Assembly: GCA_035647855.1 (NCBI GenBank)
Contig: DASRMP010000048.1
Span: 23,079 to 87,078 of the forward strand
From: JAAZBW01 sp035647855
GTDB lineage: Bacteria; Actinomycetota; Actinomycetes; Actinomycetales; Actinomycetaceae
Direction: 5' to 3'
DNA length: 64,000 nt
Below the pieces are notes generated by a model. It saw only the letters and a list, made by a program, of their open reading frames with translations, searched no databases and had not been told where the DNA came from. Numbering within the stretch: position 1 is the stretch's first letter; each line of letters starts with the position of its first letter. Shown here one piece after another: positions 1-7,420 of this stretch. Both the position numbers and the translations under genes were made by a program.

Positions 1-160
1 GCTCGACTCCGAGCCGCAAACACCACAGCGTCACCGCGCGGAACGTCGAGCCCGTGTCGAGGTATGCGAGGCCGTAGGCGCCGGCAAGCCGGCGGGAGAG
101 GGTGGACTTACCAGACCCTGACGGCCCGTCGATCGCGATCACCAGGGGGTTCCCGCTCAC
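1..160 (-). CDS. cmk: Cytidylate kinase, 5' part only (runs off window edge)
   Basis: CMP/dCMP kinase transfers the ATP gamma-phosphate to CMP in pyrimidine nucleotide synthesis. Only the first 53 codons are present. They show a P-loop at residues 12-19 (GPSGSGKS) directly after a beta strand, then DTGS at 35-38, the CMP-kinase family signature usually read as DTG(A/S)xYRA. The start is GTG at 160, whose GTGA overlaps the TGA stop of tyrA, so the gene is translationally coupled as the last visible member of the parA-scpA-scpB-rluB-tyrA run. In actinobacteria cmk is often followed by der, but that lies outside the window. Confidence 0.9.
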   Translation of the reverse strand, partial: MSGNPLVIAIDGPSGSGKSTLSRRLAGAYGLAYLDTGSTFRAVTLWCLRLGVE

Positions 161-1269
161 AGTTCCATCACCTGCCACTCCTGCGCCTCGAGATGCTCGA
201 TCAGTCCGGCTGCGCGCGCCGGCACGACCAGCAGAGTCGCCACGCCTTGCTTTGCCCCCGCCGAGTGCTCGATTCGGAAGTCCTCGATGTTGACGCCCGC
301 GTCACCGACATCGCCGAACAGTCGCCCGAGCTGGCCCGGCCTGTCCGGGATGAGGACCGTGACCTCTGCGTACCGTCGCGCCGCGCCGCCGTGCTTGCCG
401 GGAATCCGGGAGACGCCGTCGCGCCCGCGTTCGATCACCCCGGCGAACGTGCCCATCACGCCCTCCGCCTCGACGCCCCGATCGGCCGCCAGCCGCAGTG
501 CCTCCACCACGGCGTCCAACTGGTCGCGCGCCGCCTCCGCGTGCGGAAGCACGGCCGCAGCGTTGGCGCTGAGGATCGCCGACCACATCATCGGGTCTGA
601 GGCCGCGATCCGAGTCGTGTCGCGCAGGCCCTGGCCGGCAAGCCCGAGCGCCTCGGCGCGCACCGATCCGAGACCTGCCGCGGTGAGCGAGGACATGAGC
701 TGCGGAAGGTGCGAGACGGCGGCGACGGCGTCGTCGTGCTCGGCGGCGGCCATCTCCAGCGGCAGCGCCCCGACCGCCGTTGCGACCGCCCGAACAGTTC
801 CGACGGCGCCGCTCACCATGCCGTCGTGCGGGCAGATGACCCAGGTGCGGCCGTGGAACAGATCCGCATCGGCGGCAGCGGCACCGGAACGCTCCCGGCC
901 CGCCATGGGATGCGATCCGATGTAGCGCGCGCCGTCGTCGCCCGCGGCGCCGAGAACGTCGCTCTCGATCGGCCCCTTCACGGAGGCCACGTCGGTGACG
1001 AGCGCGCCCGGGTACGTCTCGAACGCGGCGATGACGGTCGGCACCACGACGTCGGGCGGCGTCGCCACAACGACCAACTCCGGACTGTCCGTTCGGTCGG
1101 TCATCACCGAACCGGCGCCGAGGTCGCGCGCGAGATGCAGCGCCGCCGGAGAGGTGTCCGAGAGCCACACCTCGACCTCGTGCTCGCGCAGCGCGAGCCC
1201 GAGCGAGGCGCCGAGAAGACCAGACCCGATGATCAGAACCCGAGCGGGCAGCACTCCGAGTGGAGCCAT
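157..1269 (-). CDS. tyrA: Prephenate dehydrogenase with C-terminal ACT domain
   Basis: NAD(P)-dependent oxidative decarboxylation of prephenate to 4-hydroxyphenylpyruvate in tyrosine synthesis. The 370-residue protein opens with a Rossmann glycine motif GSGLLG at residues 15-20. It then has the family motif GSHPMAGRE in the substrate pocket and the helical dimerisation half containing SHLPQ. Residues from about 300 form an ACT fold (PDRPGQLGRLFGDVGDAGVN), the usual place for tyrosine feedback binding. The ATG overlaps the rluB stop (ATGA) and the stop overlaps the cmk start, so it is co-translated in the chromosome-segregation operon. Arogenate dehydrogenase activity cannot be excluded from sequence alone. 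Confidence 0.92.
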   Translation of the reverse strand: MAPLGVLPARVLIIGSGLLGASLGLALREHEVEVWLSDTSPAALHLARDLGAGSVMTDRTDSPELVVVATPPDVVVPTVIAAFETYPGALVTDVASVKGPIESDVLGAAGDDGARYIGSHPMAGRERSGAAAADADLFHGRTWVICPHDGMVSGAVGTVRAVATAVGALPLEMAAAEHDDAVAAVSHLPQLMSSLTAAGLGSVRAEALGLAGQGLRDTTRIAASDPMMWSAILSANAAAVLPHAEAARDQLDAVVEALRLAADRGVEAEGVMGTFAGVIERGRDGVSRIPGKHGGAARRYAEVTVLIPDRPGQLGRLFGDVGDAGVNIEDFRIEHSAGAKQGVATLLVVPARAAGLIEHLEAQEWQVMEL

Positions 1270-2009
1270 CAGAGGTTGACCGCGTCCATTAGCGAGCGCA
1301 GTTCCGCGCCCGAGATGATGCGGGAGCGACCGGGACGGAGATCACCGAGCCTGATCGGGCCGACCTGCGTGCGGACAAGTTGCTCCACGGGATGGCCCAC
1401 GGCGTCGAACATGCGGCGGACGATGCGGTTCCGGCCGTCGTGGATGGTGATCTCGACGATGGACGCGTACGGGCCGACCTCCTTGATGGTGACGGAGTCG
1501 GCGGTGGCGAGGCCGTCGTCGAGTTCGACGCCGGCCTTCAGCTCCCGCACCAGGCCGCGCTGCGCGCGCCCGGTGACCCGCGCCATGTACGTCTTGGACA
1601 CCTCGTAGGACGGGTGCGCGAGGCGGTGCGCGAGTTCGCCGTCGTTCGTCATGATCATGAGGCCCTCGGTCTCGACGTCGAGGCGCCCGACGTGGAACAG
1701 CCGCGTCTTGTAGCGGCGTGTGAAGTCAGCGAGCGTGATCTTGTCCTCGGGGTCGGCCATGGTGGACTCGGCGCCGGCGGGCTTGTGGAGGGCGATCGTC
1801 AGGTGGTTCTCGTCGAGGATCACGCGGGAGCCGTCCACACGGATCTCGTCAGTGTCCGGGTTCACCCGCGTGCCGAGTTGCACCACGAGCGCTCCGTTCA
1901 CCTCGACGCGCCCGTCGACGATCATCTGCTCGCACGTGCGCCGCGAGCCGAGGCCGGCGCGCGCGAGGACCTTCTGCAGGCGTTCCCCTTCGGAGTGGCC
2001 GGTAGTCAT
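1269..2009 (-). CDS. rluB: 23S rRNA pseudouridine synthase, RsuA/RluB family
   Basis: Isomerises a specific uridine in rRNA to pseudouridine. The 246 residues comprise an N-terminal S4 RNA-binding domain (about 9-58, with the LGSRR turn) and the RsuA-type catalytic domain. The catalytic aspartate is D111 in GRLDVETEGL (108-117), and the C-terminal motif GRNRIVRRMFD is also present. It overlaps scpB by 4 nt, the arrangement seen in most Actinobacteria and Firmicutes. By neighbourhood it is the RluB type acting on 23S rRNA. The exact target base is inference. Confidence 0.88.
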   Translation of the reverse strand: MTTGHSEGERLQKVLARAGLGSRRTCEQMIVDGRVEVNGALVVQLGTRVNPDTDEIRVDGSRVILDENHLTIALHKPAGAESTMADPEDKITLADFTRRYKTRLFHVGRLDVETEGLMIMTNDGELAHRLAHPSYEVSKTYMARVTGRAQRGLVRELKAGVELDDGLATADSVTIKEVGPYASIVEITIHDGRNRIVRRMFDAVGHPVEQLVRTQVGPIRLGDLRPGRSRIISGAELRSLMDAVNL

Positions 2010-2662
2010 CGCAATTCTCCTTCGACGCCGTCGAGTTGTTCGAGATCGGGCAGGTATGGCGCGAGCGGGGGCAGGTCTTCGAGCGAGGCGAGGCCGAGCC
2101 GCTCCAGGAACTCAAGTGTGGTGCCGTAGAGCACCGCGCCCGACCGCTCGTCGGTGCCGACCTCCTCGATCAGCCTCCGGGTGTGCAGTGTACGCACCAC
2201 GGAGTCCACGTTCACTCCCCGGATGGCGGATATCCCGCCGCGCGAGACGGGCTGCCGGTAGGCGACGATCGCGAGCGTCTCGAGGGCGGCCTGCGTCAGC
2301 CGGGCCGTCTGCCCGGAAATGATGAAACGTCCGACGGCGTCCGCGTGTTCCGGCCGGGAGTAGATCCGCCACCCGCCTGCCAGTTCGCGGAGTTCGAATC
2401 CGCGGGCGCGCGAACCGTGCTCGCCTCGGTAGTCGGCGGCGAGGTCCTCGAGCAGTTCCAGCACCTGACCCGTGGGGAGGCCGAGCGACTCGGCGAGGTT
2501 CGCCGCGGGAACCGGCTCGTCGATCACCATGAGGATCGCCTCGATGGCGGCGAGTTGGCGCTCGGGCAGCGCGTCGTCGGGGACGGGATCGTAGGCATCG
2601 GATGCGCCTGATTGCGGCTCAGGGAAGAGCGCGTCGGCTGCGGGCTCGGTGGCCTCGCTCAT
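2006..2662 (-). CDS. scpB: Segregation and condensation protein B
   Basis: ScpB is a winged-helix (kite) dimer that binds ScpA and the Smc ATPase heads to form the bacterial condensin-like complex. The protein has 218 residues. An acidic N-terminal tail (about 1-33) precedes two winged-helix domains. Family motifs include ERQLAAIEAILMV near the start of WHD1 and TLAIVAYRQPVSRGGISAIRGV in the second domain. It overlaps scpA by 4 nt upstream and rluB by 4 nt downstream. Smc itself is not in this window. Confidence 0.93.
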   Translation of the reverse strand: MSEATEPAADALFPEPQSGASDAYDPVPDDALPERQLAAIEAILMVIDEPVPAANLAESLGLPTGQVLELLEDLAADYRGEHGSRARGFELRELAGGWRIYSRPEHADAVGRFIISGQTARLTQAALETLAIVAYRQPVSRGGISAIRGVNVDSVVRTLHTRRLIEEVGTDERSGAVLYGTTLEFLERLGLASLEDLPPLAPYLPDLEQLDGVEGELR

Positions 2663-3507
2663 GCGCCCTCCTCGTATGGCTCGGTGCTGGTCGCGACGAC
2701 GGCGCCGGGCTCGTCGAAGTCGTGTCCGACCGTGAACTCGCGCTCTCCGCCGCTCCAGCGTACCGACAGTTCACCGAGTGCCTCCGCCTGCTCGAACCCG
2801 ACGGCGCCCGAACGGAACAGCTCCAGCAAAACAAGGAACCGCGCCACGACGACGGCGGTCGAGTCCGCGTCCGCGACCAGTGCGCGGAACGTCATCGTCC
2901 CGGCGCGCCGCAACCGCGCCATCACGATGGCACCCTCCGCGTGCACGGAGACCTTCTGGCCGTGCAGATGATCGAGGTCGACTTCCGGAGGTTCCGGCTT
3001 CGGGGCCAGCGCTCTTGCAGCGAGCTGGGCGAGTCCCTCGGGGCCGATCTTGATGACGAGTTCGGGCAGCAGTGCGGCGTACTGTGGTTCGAGTGGGACG
3101 ACCCGCGGCTTCCACCGCGTCTCCACCGCGAAACGTGCCTCCAACTCGCTCGCGAACTCCTTGAAGGCCTTGTAGGCGAGAAGCCGGGCGAAGAGAAGGT
3201 CGCGCGCTTCCAGGAGTTCGAGATCCTCTTCTCCGGCAGCTTCGCTGCGCGGTAGCAGCCGCGCGGCCTTCAGATCGAGCAGTGTGGCAGCGACCACCAG
3301 GAACTCACTCGCTTTGCTGAGGTCCCAGTCCTCCGAGATGTAGGAGATGAACTCGTCGGTGACTGTTGCGAGCGAGACCTCGGTGATGTCCAGCCGGCGC
3401 CGCGAGATCAGGGAGAGCAGAAGATCGAACGGGCCCTCGAACACATCGAGGCTGACATGAAAGCCGCGCCCCTCGGCCTCCGTCACCGGCTCAGGCGGCT
3501 GCGCCAC
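2659..3507 (-). CDS. scpA: Segregation and condensation protein A (kleisin)
   Basis: Kleisin subunit bridging the two Smc heads. The 282-residue protein has the N-terminal Smc neck-binding helical bundle, with the family signature FEGPFDLLLSLI near residue 20 and LDITEVSLATVTDEF just after it. A variable middle follows, then a C-terminal winged helix that ends in EPGAVVATST. Its first 17 nt overlap the end of parA in another frame, so translation is likely coupled. The N-terminal 15 residues are charged and poorly conserved. GTG/ATG alternatives inside the first 15 codons are possible. Confidence 0.93.
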   Translation of the reverse strand: MAQPPEPVTEAEGRGFHVSLDVFEGPFDLLLSLISRRRLDITEVSLATVTDEFISYISEDWDLSKASEFLVVAATLLDLKAARLLPRSEAAGEEDLELLEARDLLFARLLAYKAFKEFASELEARFAVETRWKPRVVPLEPQYAALLPELVIKIGPEGLAQLAARALAPKPEPPEVDLDHLHGQKVSVHAEGAIVMARLRRAGTMTFRALVADADSTAVVVARFLVLLELFRSGAVGFEQAEALGELSVRWSGGEREFTVGHDFDEPGAVVATSTEPYEEGA

Positions 3508-4348
3508 GGAAGACGAGTTCGCGCGCGAGGCGCCGGTAGGCGTGCGCGCCCGAATGCGTGGGCGCGAACACGGTGATGGGCTCGGCGGCCACGGTCGCGT
3601 CCGGGAACTTGACGGTGCGGGCGATCTTGGTATCGAGGAGCTGATCGCCGAAGGCCTGCTGGACGCTGTCGATGACCTCGCGGGAGTGCAGGGTCCGGAA
3701 GTCCACCATTGTGGCGACGATCCCGTCGATCCGGAGCTTGGGATTGAGGCGGTCCTGGACTTTCTCGATCGTCTCGATGAGCAGCGCCACGCCGCGGAGC
3801 GCGAAGAACTCGGCCTCGAGCGGGATGATCACGCCGTGGGCCGCGGTGAGCGCGTTGACGGCGAGCAGTCCGAGCGACGGCTGGCAGTCGATGATGATGA
3901 CGTCATAGTCGTCCATGACCGGGCGCAGCACGCGCATGAGCGCCTGCTCGCGGGCGACCTCCCCGACGAGCTGCACCTCCGCGGCCGAGAGGTCGATGTT
4001 CGCGGGAACGATGTCAAGGCCGCCGACTTTGGTGTGCTGGACTACTTCCCGGATGTCCGACCTGGGCGTCATCAGGAGTGTGTAGATGGTCTCGTCAAGC
4101 TCGTTCGCGTTGATGCCCAGGCCGGCGGAGGCGGCGCCCTGCGGATCGAAATCGACGATGAGGACCTTGCGTCCGTACTCGGCGAGAGCCGCTCCGGCGT
4201 TGATGGCCGTGGTCGTCTTGCCCACGCCGCCCTTCTGGTTGCACATGGCGATCACGCGCGCCGGGCCGTGCGCACTTAGCGGCGGGGGTATCGGGAAGTC
4301 CTCGCCGGGCACGATCTCGGTGAACAACTCGCCCTGGTCCTGAGTCAC
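3491..4348 (-). CDS. parA: ParA-family chromosome-partitioning ATPase
   Basis: Deviant Walker-type ATPase that positions chromosomal or other cargo on the nucleoid. The 285-residue protein has Walker A KGGVGKTT at 39-46, the A' motif DFDPQG at 66-71, and a Walker B strand (DVIIIDCQPSLG) around 145-155. About 30 residues precede the first strand. It heads the scpAB operon and there is no parB beside it. The segregation ParA is usually paired with ParB near the origin, so this is more likely the second, Soj/MinD-like ParA typically coupled to scpAB in actinobacteria. The GTG start lies 6 nt after a TAGGCT -10 box, with no Shine-Dalgarno, consistent with a leaderless mRNA. Confidence 0.9.
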   Translation of the reverse strand: MTQDQGELFTEIVPGEDFPIPPPLSAHGPARVIAMCNQKGGVGKTTTAINAGAALAEYGRKVLIVDFDPQGAASAGLGINANELDETIYTLLMTPRSDIREVVQHTKVGGLDIVPANIDLSAAEVQLVGEVAREQALMRVLRPVMDDYDVIIIDCQPSLGLLAVNALTAAHGVIIPLEAEFFALRGVALLIETIEKVQDRLNPKLRIDGIVATMVDFRTLHSREVIDSVQQAFGDQLLDTKIARTVKFPDATVAAEPITVFAPTHSGAHAYRRLARELVFRGAAA

Positions 4349-4360
4349 GCGTCCAGCCTA
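4349..4360 (-). promoter_or_regulatory. Leaderless-type -10 element of the parA operon
   Basis: On the minus strand TAGGCT (4360-4355) is followed by GGACGC and then the parA GTG. A 6-nt gap from the -10 hexamer to the start codon places transcription initiation at or next to the codon. No convincing -35 was seen. Confidence 0.55.
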
Positions 4361-4731
4361 GTCGAGCGCTCGCGCGGTGGAAGGGAGGCGGGGCCGCTCC
4401 CCCGACTGATGGGCTTGCAGGTAACCTCCGCCGCGCGGGTGATGGCCGGTCTTCTCGTGGGCGCGGCGGCCCCGAGCGGCGGGTTGTGCCTCCGCTTGCG
4501 GCGTGAGGGCGCGCGTTCGTCACATCGGGGCGCACGTTCGTCACGATGGCGCAGTGACGTCACTGCGCCATCGTGACGAACGTGCGCCCTGATCACTTTG
4601 CATGTGACGATCGTGCGCCATCTCGCGCCGCGGCGGCGGGAAAGGCAGGAAGCAGAGATGCGGGGCGTGCGCCACCAGAGCTCGGCCGGTCACATGTGAG
4701 GGCTCTGCGGAATGCGGTCGGCGCTCCGCCC
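4361..4731. other. Gene-free gap containing a family-1 repeat array
   Basis: No credible coding sequence lies between the stop of the GNAT gene and the parA promoter. Short reading frames here are made of the repeat itself. The middle (4508-4619) is the inverted 16-mer array described separately. The right part (about 4620-4731) is GC-rich, with one possible decayed repeat unit near 4658-4673. The left part (4361-4500) shows nothing recognisable. Confidence 0.7.
4508..4619. repeat. Family-1 phased inverted repeat array, copy A, with 62-bp perfect palindrome
   Basis: Two minus-oriented 16-mers begin at 4508 and 4529 (consensus GGCGCACGTTCGTCAC). Then come two overlapping opposite half-units (4548-4563 and 4554-4569) forming the central palindrome with TGACGTCA at its heart. 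Two plus-oriented 16-mers follow at 4573 and 4604. Successive spacings are 21, 19, then 19 and 31 bp. Bases 4528-4589 are a perfect 62-bp palindrome with no spacer (dyad centre 4558/4559). The array lies 3' of the GNAT gene and 5' of parA. Copies B and C of the same family lie near the right end of the window. Confidence 0.9.
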
Positions 4732-5505
4732 TCACCGGCGGCGGGGACGGCGGTACATCTGCACCGCCGCACCGATAGAGTAGCCGAGCCGGCGGTAGAG
4801 CTGGATCGCCGCTTGGTTGTCGGTCCAGACGCCGTAGTGCACGTACCCGTGGTGCGTGATGCCCCACCGGGTCATCACCGCCATCATCGCCCGGCCTATA
4901 CCGCGGCGCCGGGCGTCCGGACGGGTGCCGAAACTGGCGAGATGGAGGCCCTGCCGGCCGGCCTCGGGCACCTTCATCGCGCAGACGGAGAGCAGGGTTC
5001 CGGACTCGTCGCGGTACCCCCACCATCTGAACCGTTCGTCATCCGGGGAGGTGGTGGCGATGGGGTTGGCGTTCTTCAGCAGTTCGGCGATCTCGCCGCG
5101 GTCCTCGTCACCGAGGATCCGGCACCTCTCTTCGCCTTCCTGGTAAGGCGGCGGCGTGTAGCACGACATCCACTCCCAGGCCCCGATTTCGGCGACGCCC
5201 AGCGTTCTCTCGACGTGACCTGGGTAGGCCTCTTCGATCCCGTGGGGCAGAAGCGCGAATTCAAGCTTGCCGAGCCGGCCCGCATTCCGTTCGAGCAACG
5301 CCACGACCTGTCCGATATCGCCCCGGCCCACAACTGAGAGCCGTTCTCCGAACTCCGCTCGGAGGATGATCGCAGAGGCCCGGCGCACGAGCATCGTGAC
5401 TTGCCGGTGCGCGAAGTTCGCCGCCAGAAAGGGGTCCAGCCGGAAGTAGCCGGGAACGGTCAGGGAAATCTCGTAAGGGTCGGTGAGAACGAGGTCGCGA
5501 GGCAC
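4732..5505 (-). CDS. GNAT-family N-acetyltransferase
   Basis: A 257-residue protein whose C-terminal third (about 190-255) is a GNAT fold. The acetyl-CoA pyrophosphate loop is RRRGIGRA (about 200-206), followed by the late-strand motif TDNQAAIQLYRRLGY. The N-terminal 140 residues could be a diverged second GNAT-like half, so a tandem acetyltransferase is possible. The GTG start lies 3 nt downstream of the aspS stop, so it is the second gene of that operon. The substrate is unknown. Candidates are a small amine, an antibiotic or a protein amine, and nothing in the context decides. Confidence 0.8.
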   Translation of the reverse strand: MPRDLVLTDPYEISLTVPGYFRLDPFLAANFAHRQVTMLVRRASAIILRAEFGERLSVVGRGDIGQVVALLERNAGRLGKLEFALLPHGIEEAYPGHVERTLGVAEIGAWEWMSCYTPPPYQEGEERCRILGDEDRGEIAELLKNANPIATTSPDDERFRWWGYRDESGTLLSVCAMKVPEAGRQGLHLASFGTRPDARRRGIGRAMMAVMTRWGITHHGYVHYGVWTDNQAAIQLYRRLGYSIGAAVQMYRRPRRR

Positions 5506-5507
5506 TT

Positions 5508-7334
5508 CTACTTCCCCGTCGCTCCTGCGTCTGAGTGCACAACGGTCCCCTCAACTGGCTTCGACCCCCGCACCGGCGCAGGCCGGAAGTCCACGCCGGC
5601 CTCCTTGCGCTGCTGCGGCGAGATCCCCGCCGGCGCGCCGGTCAGCGGGTCGAACCCACCGCCGGACTTCGGGAACGCGATGACGTCCCGGATCGATTCC
5701 GCGTCCGTCAGCAGTGCGACGATCCGGTCCCAGCCCAGGGCGATGCCGCCGTGCGGCGGGGCGCCGAACTTGAAGGCGTCGAGCAGGAAGCCGAACTTCT
5801 CCTGCGCCTCCTCCGCGCCGATGCCCATAACCTCAAAGACACGCTGCTGGACCTCACGGTCATGGATACGGATCGAGCCGCCGCCGATCTCGTTGCCGTT
5901 GCAGACGATGTCGTACGCGTACGCCAGGGCCTCGCCCGGGTTGTCCTCGAAGTTTCCGATCCACTCGGGGCTCGGCGCAGTGAAGGCGTGGTGCACCGCA
6001 GTCCACGAGCCCCCACCCACGGTCACGTCGCCCTCTGCCTTCGCCTCGGACGCCGGCTTGAAGAGCGGAGCATCAACCACCCAGACAAAAGACCACGCGC
6101 TCTCGTCGATGAGCCCGATCCGGTGCCCGATCTCGAGGCGCGCGGCCCCGAGCAGCGCACGGGCGTCCGACTGCTTCCCGGCCGCGAAGAAGATCGCGTC
6201 CCCGGGCTGCGCGCCAACGGCGGCAGCGAGTCCCGCCTTCTCGGTCTCGGAGATGTTCTTGGCCACCGGGCCACCCAGCTCGCCGTCGTCGGCGATCGTG
6301 ACGTAGGCAAGGCCCCGCGCGCCCCGCTGCCGGGCCCAGTCCTGCCAGGCGTCGAAGGTCCGGCGTGACTGCGAGCCACCTCCGGGCATCACCACGGCGC
6401 CCACGTGGGGCGCCTGGAACACCCGGAAGGGCGTGTCCGCGAAGAACTCGGTGAGGTTGACGAGCTCAAGGCCGAACCGCAGGTCCGGCTTGTCGGTGCC
6501 GAACCGCTCCATCGCCTCCGCGTAGGTCATCCGTTGGATCGGGGTCGGGATCTCGTAGCCGATCAGCTTCCAGATCTCGGCCAGCACCTCCTCCGTGATC
6601 GCAATCACGTCGTCCTGGTCCACGAAACTCATCTCCACGTCGAGCTGCGTGAACTCCGGCTGACGGTCCGCGCGGAAGTCCTCGTCGCGGTAGCAGCGGG
6701 CGATCTGGTAGTAGCGCTCCATGCCCGCCACCATGAGGAGTTGCTTGAACAGCTGCGGGGACTGCGGAAGCGCGTACCAGTTCCCGGGCGAGAGCCTCGC
6801 GGGGACGATGAAGTCGCGCGCACCCTCGGGGGTGGATCGGGTCAGGGTCGGGGTCTCGATCTCCACGAAGTCGTGGGCGTCGAGGACGCGGCGCGCCGCC
6901 TGGTTCACCTTGGCGCGCAGCCGGAGCCGATGAGCCTGCACCGGCCGGCGAATATCGAGGTAGCGGTACTTCAGGCGCGCTTCCTCACCGGTCTTCTCCT
7001 CCGAGTGCTCGGAGACCTGGAACGGGAGCGCGGCGGAGGTGTTGAGCACCGTGACTGTCTCCGCAACGACCTCGATCTCGCCCGTCGGGAGGTTCGGGTT
7101 CGCGTTGCCCTCGGGCCGCTCCCGGACAAAGCCCGTCACCTGCAGCACGAACTCGCTGCGCAACTCGTGCGCGACCTCCTCGCGGATCACCACCTGTGCA
7201 ACGCCGGAGCGATCCCGCAGATCGATGAAGGCGACTCCCCCGTGGTCTCGGCGCCGATCCACCCATCCCGCCAGCGTGACGGTGGAGCCGATGTCAGACG
7301 GACGCAGGGTTCCTGCCAGGTGTGTGCGCAGCAC
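5508..7334 (-). CDS. aspS: Aspartyl-tRNA synthetase
   Basis: Class II synthetase charging tRNA-Asp (or also tRNA-Asn if it is non-discriminating). The 608-residue length is that of bacterial-type AspRS. An N-terminal OB anticodon-binding fold (LAGWVDRRRDHGGVAFIDLRDR) is followed by the catalytic core, with motif 2 in RCYRDEDFRADRQPEFTQLD, the bacterial GAD insertion domain, and a C-terminal motif 3 (GGIALGWDRIVALL). I chose GTG at 7334 because AAAGGCGAG sits 4 nt upstream and the protein then begins at the conserved LRTHLAGTLR. A 22-residue extension to 7400 is possible but lacks conservation. Confidence 0.95.
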   Translation of the reverse strand: MLRTHLAGTLRPSDIGSTVTLAGWVDRRRDHGGVAFIDLRDRSGVAQVVIREEVAHELRSEFVLQVTGFVRERPEGNANPNLPTGEIEVVAETVTVLNTSAALPFQVSEHSEEKTGEEARLKYRYLDIRRPVQAHRLRLRAKVNQAARRVLDAHDFVEIETPTLTRSTPEGARDFIVPARLSPGNWYALPQSPQLFKQLLMVAGMERYYQIARCYRDEDFRADRQPEFTQLDVEMSFVDQDDVIAITEEVLAEIWKLIGYEIPTPIQRMTYAEAMERFGTDKPDLRFGLELVNLTEFFADTPFRVFQAPHVGAVVMPGGGSQSRRTFDAWQDWARQRGARGLAYVTIADDGELGGPVAKNISETEKAGLAAAVGAQPGDAIFFAAGKQSDARALLGAARLEIGHRIGLIDESAWSFVWVVDAPLFKPASEAKAEGDVTVGGGSWTAVHHAFTAPSPEWIGNFEDNPGEALAYAYDIVCNGNEIGGGSIRIHDREVQQRVFEVMGIGAEEAQEKFGFLLDAFKFGAPPHGGIALGWDRIVALLTDAESIRDVIAFPKSGGGFDPLTGAPAGISPQQRKEAGVDFRPAPVRGSKPVEGTVVHSDAGATGK

Positions 7335-7383
7335 TTCTCGCCTTTCGCTTCGAGTCACCCACGCGAGACGGGCGCGGGCAGAC

Positions 7384-7413
7384 TTGATATTAGCCGCCAA
7401 CCGTCAGGACAAT
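7384..7413 (+). promoter_or_regulatory. Probable promoter of the MFS transporter gene
   Basis: TTGATA (7384-7389), an 18-bp spacer and GACAAT (7408-7413), then 7 nt to the GTG at 7421. With no Shine-Dalgarno in that space the transcript is probably leaderless. Confidence 0.5.
7387..7392 (-). promoter_or_regulatory. Probable -10 element of aspS
   Basis: TAATAT on the minus strand, about 50 nt upstream of the aspS GTG. It is the only AT-rich hexamer in the gap between aspS and the divergent transporter gene, and it overlaps the latter's proposed -35, so the two promoters may interfere. Confidence 0.5.
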
Positions 7414-7420
7414 CACAAGC

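Noticed and set aside
4573..5337. Plus-strand ORF across the repeat and the GNAT gene
   Set aside because: It is the antisense shadow of the GNAT gene, as expected in high-GC DNA. Codon use and homology support the minus-strand gene.
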